Assembly (NCBI GenBank): GCA_002104985.1
Contig: MCGO01000003.1
Span: forward strand, 124,001-188,000
DNA from: Rhizoclosmatium globosum
Lineage: Eukaryota > Chytridiomycota > Chytridiomycetes > Chytridiales > Chytriomycetaceae
DNA: 64,000 nt
Direction: 5' to 3'
A program made the translations under genes and the position numbers. Shown here piece after piece: positions 25,270 to 34,230 of the stretch (positions are counted from its first letter, which is position 1; each line of letters starts with the position of its first letter). The notes below the pieces were generated by a model that ran no database searches, was not told where the DNA came from, and saw only the letters and a list, made by a program, of their open reading frames with translations.

Positions 25270-25763
25270 TTAACACAATAAAAAAGCAAACAAACTAGTG
25301 GCGCCAATATAAAACATTTCGAAGGCTCCACTTTTCGTAGTTGCAGCAGCTGTAGCAGTTGCTTTTGGAACCAAAGGAGCAAGGTCAGGCAATACAATTC
25401 CAGTAGTATTGAAACCAATATATCTGCAACCCGTTGGCACAAGGGTAAGCTGTTGGTACAAAATGCTAGTTTTAATTTCGTTTTGTTTGTAATGTGTCTC
25501 GTACCAACTGTGATTTTTGAGCAAGTCCGTCGAATTACAGAGGCCTCCAACGCACGTAGAAAAGAGATTGAGATCTGTTTGCAAGTTGGTGCATACACTG
25601 TTCAGCGCTGTAGATGTGAGCGGCTGAGTCCATTCCTGTTCGCAAGGGTAAGACTATGAACCTTCTCAGCGTGGTAAATCTTACAGGAAGTTTCTGAATG
25701 CAAGTCATTCCACAGGGGAAGCGTGGCCAAAGCGGCGGTGACAACGGCGGTGGGATCTGACAT
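25270..25763 (-). CDS. CFEM-like six-Cys protein with both introns, GPI-type tail
   Basis: Starts MSDPTAVVTAALATLP and continues PCGMTCIQKLP, intron, EWTQPLTSTAL, then TNLQTDLNLFSTC. Cys spacing follows the family pattern. It has both intron positions: LP / EW (GTAAGA...GAACAG) and 11 residues after the fifth Cys (GTACGA...CAACAG before LTLVPTGC). It therefore combines the gene structures of A and B types. The tail TTKSGAFEMFYIGATSLFAFLLC is hydrophobic. Single-base breaks occur near 25705 and 25530. No signal peptide at this start. Confidence 0.7.
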
Positions 25764-25847
25764 GTTCCAATTTTGGGTTATGAGGCAAACTTGGCTTTCT
25801 TGAAAAGAAAATGAGGCAACCTTTCAATTATTGTTATTCATTTTCAC

Positions 25848-28609
25848 TTAGACTCTCACAAATGTCTGCACAATATCTATCAACTTTTCCGCCTCAACGT
25901 ACATCAAGCAATAGGCGTTCGCGGTTAACCCAGTGGAATCTTTGAACACAGTCGCATCAACAACAGATTTTGATATCAATGACACCCTGCTATCATCGTA
26001 CAAGAACCACGCCGCCGAATCAGAAGTGGATTCATGATTTCGAATATAAATTCGGTAGTGTCCAAACCCTGCTTCACCTTCGTGTTGAAGAACAGCATGG
26101 AGCCGGTATTTCTTGGACGTCAGATGCTCCGGTGGTTCAAAATATCTGGGGTTATAATTTAGGGAACGCAACAAATGTGGACTCGCTTACTTCCCCAAAT
26201 CAATCTCGTCATAGTATTTCATAAACGTGTCTGTTTTGACAGCGCATCCTTTTTCAACATCATATTGAACTCGTTTCAAGTGAAGGGTCAAACTGGAGGC
26301 AACTCTTTCAATTTGACAGTTTTTACAGCCTTGCGCTTTTCAAAGTCGACTGTTTCTGACAAGAAGTACGAATCCAAAGAGGTATACAGTCATGTGCACA
26401 ACAATCATCAAATTCATAAACTCGTCTTCCCGAATTAGTGTCTTTGGGGCACCTGAAGCGTCCAAATATTTCAACGTCTCTATCGTCTTTCCAAAGAAGA
26501 GGCTATGTATACCGAATCAGCGCTGAATTATCATGAAAACAAACTTGCCGCTTGATGGTATTTGCCCTCTCAGAATCCCAAAGTTTGCAAACCCCTTCTC
26601 AGCCATATCCAGGAACACTTCCATGAATTCCCCAACATCCTGTTGCACATTCAGCAGCAAATCTTTACTATCCACTTTTTTGCTTTCGCCATCAATTTCC
26701 ATTGCGTCGACTTCCACCTCTCCAACCATCTTCTGACTTTGTTTCGAGGGACTGGAAATAACCATCCTCCCAACACAGCAACAGCCAAATCACGCCCAAC
26801 AGCAACACTAACAGTCTCGCCGCCTCTCTCTGAAAGTCTCAAGAATAAATCTTTAAGTAGTTGCAAGAACCGCTCCGGATTTTTCGGGCGAGGCCAATGA
26901 GACAAATCTGGAACGTGGTGTAAAACTGACTCGCGTAGTGGTTTGATTGTGACATAGAACTGAATCAACGCGTTGAGGTAACAAATGTTACCAAAGTTTT
27001 CTAATCCAATTGGCCTAACATATCGAGAGTCAGTGACAACGTAAAATAGAAGAGGGATAATGCTAACTTGTTTGGATCTGCAGCTCCAAACCCACCAAAG
27101 AGTTTGTGCTTCCCATAGGCGCATACCCAGTTTCTAGAAACAATTCAATGGCATCTTCGCAACCTTGGTCTTCGCCCACAATTTTCAATCCGGCCCTCAA
27201 TTCGTCCAACAAATTCGGTTGTTCCTCTGCTTTAGACTGAAACAGTGTCGTCAAAATATGCGCCGGATACTTTTCAGGTTTATCTGAAGATGGGGCAGGA
27301 AGATTGAATAAATTGTACGCGGTCACTAGATCGCTTGTTGTGTGAATTGTTCGTTTTGTTCGTTCCATGGCGATGAATTCGGGGAGTGAGAAGGAGTTGG
27401 ACGTGATGAGCGATTGCAATCAGAGAGTCCTAACATACAAATTCAGGATAAACACCTCAAGCAAAATAATCCATCACTTACAAGGTATAAACTTTGTTCT
27501 GGATATCACAATCAAGTTGTTTCAAGAATGCCCATTGAATTTTTTCATCAGTTGAGTTGGAGAGCATCCCATTCGTTCATAATGTTCGACCATATGTTGC
27601 TCGACGGACGATGGCGGTTTTACGACTGTGTATGGCTATTAGACCGAAGCACATTACAAATGGACTTACCGTCCGCTCCAAGCCATCCAAATATCAGACT
27701 CTGTCCAGCTGCTTTATCGACAATACTCTTGTCTTTGTCATTCGCTTTTTGGAGGCCAATCTTCAAGTTCCAATCAAGCACAGTGAGCTCTTCGAGCACA
27801 AATAGAGAGTGTTTACGTTGGGGAAGTGAGGAACCAATAGTTTCGAATGCTGGATCGACCTAAATTCAGGTATAAGAGAATGTCTGATGAGGAATATCGA
27901 CGAAGTTGGTGTGGTAGTCGACGCGTCAAGGGACCAATATTTCGTCCCTGATTCCAGGCAAGGATCTAGCCGGGCTGCGTACTCACAGGATAATATAACT
28001 CGTCTGTCTTGTTGAATGAGAATCCAAGAGAAGCCATCACTTCCACTGCAAGCTGATTTGAGCCTCCGATGTACTGAGCAAACTTTGGATTCTTGGAGTT
28101 AATTGGCTTCCCATTTGCTTCTAGGTATCCTTTGACGTAAGTAATGAGGACTGAGAGGATATATAAGCGATCATCGATGGATTTGGCCTTGAAGAGCTGG
28201 TCTATGAGTGGCTGTGCAAGTGCCTGGCGCGCCAAAGTGAATCCCGTGGATGCTTCGCAGATACAGCACACGGATGTCCAATCGGAGGGAGAAACGAAGC
28301 TGTGCAGGTGGTGCCTGCCAGCTGAGTCCACAGGGCATTTCTTTGGTAGCGACTCCGCATCCTTCGCCAGCAATACGTGGATGTTGCAGTCCTTTTGAAG
28401 ATAGTTTAATGATGGTATAAACGATAGGTACGCCTGGGCAACCGAGGAAGGCAACCAAGGGAAGGTAAGGATACCTGACACACAACTCGCGCCGACTCGT
28501 CAAATCGCTGCGCTGAAACCACGCGTGCCCATTCGTGGCCACTGCGACAACCTCCCCCGATAAAGAGCGCGACTCGGGCCGCTGTTTCGCCGCCTGCCGT
28601 TGAACTCAT
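25848..28609 (-). CDS. Ubiquitin-specific protease, Ubp2/USP25-28-like
   Basis: Cysteine protease that removes ubiquitin. The N-terminal part starts MSSTAGGETAARVALFIGGG and has a His/Cys-containing block (CPVDSAGRHHLHSFVSPSDW, then CCICEAS). A repeat region typical of Ubp2 follows (QLAVEVMASLGFSF... and CEDAIELFLETGYAP). The catalytic Cys box is PIGLENFGNICYLNALIQ at about 26990, with Ile where the family usually has Thr before Cys. The His box is YRLHAVLQHEGEAGFGHYRIY, followed by WFLYDDSRV, near the C-terminus. Introns are numerous; the stretch 27860-27670 is coding on this strand (TIGSSLPQRKHSLFVLEEL) between introns. The layout fits Ubp2, which edits Lys63 chains with Rsp5 in yeast; that role is inferred from the family only. 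Confidence 0.8.
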
Positions 28610-29000
28610 TTGAACTTGTTTTTGAGCGTCTTTTGTCGTTTGTGTCCACGTAATTAACTCAAATTATTGCCTTTCCTCAGAGTGATGCAGATATTGGAAT
28701 AGCTGCTACGGTATCTAGTCACTGTTATTCCGCTCCCCAAACTACTGTATGTTGTGAAGTTCTGCAACGAACCTCACGTACAACTCAATAAACATTCTTT
28801 TCAGTCATGATTCACACTGATTCAGCAGTTGCACAAACTCGGAGTTAAAGCGGATATAATGAGTTGGAGATCCGCAACTTTTCTTCTCCCAAACGAAGTC
28901 CCAAGAGACTTTGGTCACAGCTTGTCACATCTATCTCGTCCCCGTCTTGTATGACAGGCTACTCCCACGCATTTGAAACCACTGCCCAAGATTACATTGC
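28610..29000. other. Divergent intergenic region, USP / F-box-LRR
   Basis: From the start codon of the deubiquitinase to the first plausible coding sequence of the F-box gene. AT-rich at 28680-28860. No independent gene is supported. Confidence 0.35.
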
Positions 29001-29201
29001 TGAACAGGTGAAGCCCCCAGGGCAATCAGTGTTGCCTTCGAAGGTTCGGGGGGCGGAAGGCTAACCAACGAATCCCAAAACAGATCGTCCCTGGCCTCTG
29101 AATTTGAACTCCCAAAAGAACTTCCAAACAAACTACTGACAAAAGAAACACCTGCCCCTCTCGTCACCCTCGCCCGCAGCCTGCGAACCCACAGCTGCAC
29201 C

Positions 29202-30330
29202 ATGACGTCATCCCAGTATCCCATCACCAAACCAAACATATCACTTCCCTTCCCTCCGAAGTCCTTCAAGATATTCTTGCCTGGCTTCCACCATCAAAAG
29301 TCCTCGCTCTCCGTCGTCTCTGCCGTCGCGTGGCGAACCTCTTGCTGGATCGATACTTCGCCTCCCAAAACCTCAAGCGCCACCTCCTACCCAATCCCTC
29401 ACCATAAAACAAATATCACGTGCCTCTGAACTTGATAAAGCATGGTTCCATTGGCCAGCCATGTACCAATCCATGTTCCCAAGCGTGGCTCAATATTCCA
29501 CGCTTCAAAGCATCAACCTCGTGAACCAAACCCTCAGTGGCCCTTACCACCTTTCACCTCTCTCACATCTCTTATTTACCTGGACCTTCGCTACAACTCT
29601 CTCACAGGTCCTATTCCAACAACTCTTCCTCAAACTCTGGAATTTCTCCTTCTTGGGGAAAACAGATTTACAGGCCCCATTCCATCCGCTTTTGGGGCCC
29701 TTACAAACCTGCAAGAACTTGATTTGCGCAGTAACCAACTATCCGGCGAGATTCCCAACGAGTTGGGGAATGCACCAAGCTGAGGCTCTTGTTTTTGGAC
29801 AAGAATGAGTTGTCTGGCTCGATTCCATCGAGTTTTGGAAAACTCACGAGTGTTGTTACGGTTGGGTTATCTGGAAACCAGTTAACGGGTCCAGTTCCTG
29901 ATTCGATTGGTGATATGACGTGGTTGAATTTATTGGATATCTCTGAGAATTGGGTTTCGGCGGTCCCAGATTCTATTGGTCAGTTACAGCATCTAGATTG
30001 CTTGTATCTACAAAAGAATCGGATCGAAAAGATCCCACGGGGACTGGGTGGGTGTCGCAGCTTGAAGTACATATTCTTAAACGACAATGGTTGGAGGGAA
30101 CGATTCCCGAGGAGTTGGGCGGATGTGTTAGTCTCATTTGTTTTGACGTTAGTTGCAATCGGTTGGTGGGTGCTGTTCCGGCTAGTTTGGGTGGATTGGC
30201 ACGGTTGGGGGTGTTGGCAGTGGGTGGTAACGAAGGGATGGAGAAAGTATTGCCACGTGAAGTTGCGGAGATGGTGGAGGGTAGGCACATTTATTTGAGT
30301 ACTCCGTCTCATTTGAAGGCTGGGCATTGA
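29202..30330 (+). CDS. F-box protein with plant-type leucine-rich repeats
   Basis: An F-box is visible at about 29240-29370 (LPSEVLQDILAWLPPSKVLA then LRRLCRRVANLLLDRYF). It is followed by a linker with ASELDKAWFHWP and then about nine leucine-rich repeats of the LxxLxLxxNxLxGxIP class, such as YLDLRYNSLTGPIP, ELDLRSNQLSGEIP and LFLDKNELSGSIPSSFG. F-box proteins are substrate receptors of SCF ubiquitin ligases, and the repeats would bind the substrate. The reading frame changes about five times (near 29240, 29540, 29780, 30090) while the repeat consensus stays intact, so either base errors or very recent decay. The true start may lie upstream, since an open frame (ESQNRSSLASEFELPKELPN) extends back to about 29000. 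Confidence 0.65.
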
Positions 30331-30518
30331 GAGGCAGGAGTGTGAGTGGTGCTATTATCTGTTCCCTGACAATTAGTTTACCTGAGCTATATGATGCAAT
30401 ATGATAAATATCGATTAAACGATGAATAGTGGCATTATTGGTCCGGGCCATTGGCTCCACAGTGGCCAAGCAAGGTGCCAATTTGGCCCTTTCCCCTTTC
30501 CCCAAAACCATTCTCTGA

Positions 30519-32217
30519 ATGCACATCTTTGTGCTTGGATTTCCACCGCCACGGCGACGGATTTCAATCACCGACAACTTGGTTCCAGTTCGGCAAGAAG
30601 CCAGAACATTTGACAGCGCTGAGGCGGACCGCATCGATGCAGAACCCGCCGAAACCATCGCTGCGCCAATCGCGGCTCCACCACCACAACAACCACAACC
30701 ACAACCACAACCGCCGGTTCCTGTCGCCCCTGTTCAGCCTGTAAAACTTTCACGCCGCCTCCGCCGTCTCCAGCGCGCCGAAGCGACTGACCCTGCGGCA
30801 CAACAAGCATCTTCCTCTTCCGCGTCTGGCCCGCAGAGGTTACTTGTCTATCATGCTTAGTCCACTCTTAAACTAAACTGTGTTCGTTCAGACCACCGAA
30901 AGAGACCTCTGCTCGTCATCCTATCTCACTCGGGCCACCCAAACAACAGAATCCGAAACTTAAGGCTAAGAACCAGCCATCAACTCTACCTGTTTCCTCT
31001 CGTCGTACTCCAAAATCAGTTAGTGAAAGATTGAAACCCGCAGCCATTCCGCCTCCTTCAGTCTTGAGTGATGAAGCCCACAATCAAATTCAGCCATCAA
31101 ACCAACCTGAGCAACCTCCACATTGTACATCATCGTCAGTCCCCGAACCACTTCCCGAAGTAACCACAACAGTCCTAGTGCCAATTCAGATGTTCCGCTT
31201 CAGATTTCTATCGTCGAAGCGACTGCCACTCTTGATTGGAGCTCGGGATACTCTGACCAATCCACCCCTTCCACTACAACAAGTAGTCTTGCTCCTGCCA
31301 CTCTCGTTCATGAACATGGCGCTCATTTGGTGCCTCAGCCAATGGCTTCTACCAGTGAAACTCCTTTCGTAACTCCCTACGGCGAATCTGTTGAGTCACA
31401 TTTCCTTCAACCTCCTCCTGGCCTTGATATCCTTCCTATTCATACTGCTCAGCACATTCTGCCTCCGTTATTTGTGCCTCCTTTTGTACCTCCACCTATG
31501 TATCCACAGCCCCAACAGGAGCAATATTCGTGGGTTCCACCGCCTGGAGCACAAACACCATATATTCCGCAGCAAATACCAGAGCAACAAGCTATGTATT
31601 CTTTGCCGCAGCCTCAAGAATCTTTGTCAAACTATCCAGCTGGACTGTACGCGAACTGGATGAACCATGCACCATTTGGATTCGGTAACCATCCACAAGT
31701 GTACAATCATCAAGCTTTTAGTCATCAGCCACCAAATGAATCTGTTTTTCAGGCTAGCCAATATTATACACCTCAACTTTCACAACACCATCCACATCCC
31801 TTTGACCCTCAATTTGACTCCTACTACGAACCGTCATATCAATACCAGCACAAATTGGAGGCTTCGCTTCCTCCTATGTTGATGTTGCCCTCATCCCCAA
31901 TGAAACATTTCCCTGCGCACAATACCTATAATGTTGCAACACCTATTGCCACGTCACCTTATCCTATTCCATCAAGCCAACTTGATATAAACCACGCCGC
32001 GAGACTGAATAGTGACAGCAGTTGTACTTCAACTTCATCCTCTTTCGACCCTTACTCCGTCTCTGCCTTGGATTCACCTACATTGACGCTTGGCTCTAGT
32101 TTGAACGTTAGCAAAAAGAGCTCGTTTGGTAGTATTGGACAGAATCGCTCAAAAGAGTCGGACAGTGGAGTCGGCGAGATTCGGTTGGTGGTTGGAGCCT
32201 TTTCTGATTTGTACTGA
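30519..32217 (+). CDS. Pro/Gln-rich disordered protein, function unknown
   Basis: Exon 1 (30519-about 30838) is basic then rich in Ala, Pro and Gln (repeated CCACAA units). An intron (GTTACT...GTTCAG) leads in phase to PPKETSARHPISLGPPK. The rest, to 32217, is a 500-residue region rich in Pro, Gln, Ser, Tyr and His with no globular domain, for example LQPPPGLDILP and PPLFVPPFVPPPMYPQ. A one-base frame change lies between 31120 and 31190. Such composition is common in RNA-binding regulators, transcription co-factors and endocytic adaptors, but no motif decides between them. The long open frame and codon use support a real gene. Confidence 0.6.
30679..30720. repeat. CCACAA-type repeat (Pro/Gln tract)
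   Basis: Imperfect CCACAA/CCACAAC repeat that encodes alternating Pro and Gln in the preceding gene. Confidence 0.5.
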
Positions 32218-32482
32218 CGTGTAAATAAAATCTGTATCAAAACTGATTAATGATAGAAACAGATACCTATTTATTGAAAAGTGGTGAATTTGTAATGATT
32301 CGTCAGCCAAACTTTGGAGGCAAGATGAGGATGTCTCTATGATGGATATTCTTTGTGGCATCAGCAACCTAAATAAATGCCGAAAGTCGAGAAATACAGT
32401 ATACAAGCTTGCTGATCAATCACTGTTTCGGAGCATCGAAAAATTCCATTTGAGCAAGTGCACCCACAATTTTCACCCCAAA

Positions 32483-33985
32483 ATGTCTTCAAACGAAGGG
32501 CCCTTCCGCGGCACTCCTGGCACTTATGAGCTTGCAAATCCTCCTTACTACCTCCCCGATCCATCCTGTATCAGCATTGCGATCGTGAACCCAACAACCA
32601 CATCCGCCGTTGCCATTGCGGACTGGTCCATCTTCTCAAACCCTGATGGAAGCAACCCTTCAAGCACTTGCACTGAACAAGGATTCACCGTGAAAGATGG
32701 ACTCAACTACTATTCTAACGGAGGCGCCATCCTTGCTCCCCAATGGACAGACTACTTGTATGGGTCAAATGGGTACGTTGGTGAATTTAATGCCACCATG
32801 TTCGGCATTCAGCCCGACTTTATCAACGGGCCTAACGGAGGAACGCCTACAAAGACGAGTGGGTTCTATCCTGGAGCAACTCCTGTCTTGGTTTACACAC
32901 TTGTTACGACAACCAAGACCACGACCACATCGACCACGACAGACACCACTACAACTTCTGAGACAACTACAAGCACAACTTCGACATCGGAGACAACTAC
33001 GACTTCTGAAACAACCACCACGTCCACAACATCGGTAACTTATTCAATTTCTGCAATTTGATTCTAAAAGTATGTTCATTGCAGGCTACTACCACCACAG
33101 CAACCACTACCACAGTTGACAATGGACTCCCAGCGCCCCTCGCTTCAATTGCTGCTGGACCAATTCCATCCACAACTCCTCTTGCAACCCTCTCTCCCTC
33201 CGATGCCAACGCCACTGTAGCTTCAGTAGTTTCTTTGGTTCCATCCAACGTTAACACGACGCAACTCGCTAATTCCTTGGGCCAATCTTTTGAATCCGTT
33301 TCTCCAGGTCAAATTGTAACCTTCACAGGCGCTTCATTCCCACAATCCACCGACCCTACTGTTGTCGTCTTGATTATTTCATCGACCTCTTATCAAGTAA
33401 GTCTTGTAACCACCATTTTCGACTGGCTGATTCTAACTCGACAAAAAGATTTCTTTGCCAGCTTCTAATGCAGCCAAGACATACGGCCCAGCCTCAGCCT
33501 CCACCGTTCAAATCGCGCCAGTCACTGGTGGCTTTGCCGTAACCTACACGCTTCCAAGTACAATCGATAGCGACTGGTACGCTCTAAGCTATGACGCTGA
33601 CGGAACCACCGTCGTCCTTTCAGTTTACACAGGCCACCAGGCTCTCATTGGAATTACGTTCACCGCTACTAGCGCCCCAAAGAGAGACAACGGATTCACG
33701 ATTGTGAATGGAGCTGTTTCGGTTCCCAGGGTTACTACTGTTGGTTCCTCTACTGTTGCTGGCAAAACTATTTCTACGGTTCAATCGACTGCCTCTGCGT
33801 CGGGAGTTCCAGTAGCTGCCACAACTGCTTCAATCGCAAGTGATACTTATATGGCTCCTGCTGTTCCTCAGTATGTTGCGCCATCACCAACTGGAAAGCC
33901 AGGATCTAACAATCTCTATGCGTCTGGTGCTGCTAAGGTTGCCACTTTTGGTATTCTTGCTTTTGTTGCGGGAATCATTGCCTAG
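32483..33985 (+). CDS. Thr-rich surface protein with GPI-type C-terminus
   Basis: Three exons: 32483 to about 33034, then about 33085-33396, and about 33449 to 33985, with introns GTAACT...TTGCAG and GTAAGT...AAAAAG. The N-terminal 130 residues are globular with two Cys and aromatic residues (WSIFSNPDGSNP, TDYLYGSNGYVGEF). They are followed by a Thr/Ser stalk made of TTTSETTT-like repeats, a beta-rich Val/Thr region and a C-terminus ASGAAKVATFGILAFVAGII, a classical GPI attachment signal. The best start (32483) gives no signal peptide; the in-frame upstream Met at 32339 does not add one either, so an unseen 5' exon is possible. Probable cell-wall or adhesin-like protein; no family recognised. 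Confidence 0.65.
32905..33035. repeat. ACC/ACG-rich degenerate repeat encoding Thr stalk
   Basis: Degenerate trinucleotide repeat coding a run of Thr and Ser with spaced Glu; part of the stalk of the surface protein above. Confidence 0.55.
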
Positions 33986-34230
33986 ATTTAGAAGACTTTA
34001 TTCATTTATCCCAAGAAATATACATAAATTACCTATAAAAAGTTGTTTGTGAAATCATGACTGTAAAGTCGCACTGATACTGCTTAATTTCAGTCGTCTG
34101 TTAATACGTTAAAATTGCTTTCCAATTGGTTGCATCTCTTCCACGCCACCGGGGTGAAAGATTTGATTTTCCCGTTTTGCCTTTCAGCGTTCCGAAACCT
34201 CCACCAAAAACTACCACCTCACACTCAAAC

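Noticed and set aside
22912..25763. CRISPR-like or satellite repeat array
   Set aside because: The periodic similarity comes from tandem protein-coding paralogs with introns, not from short direct repeats.
28931..29269. 112-residue minus-strand frame upstream of the F-box gene
   Set aside because: Overlaps the F-box coding sequence and has no recognisable motif. The + strand has an open frame leading into the F-box.
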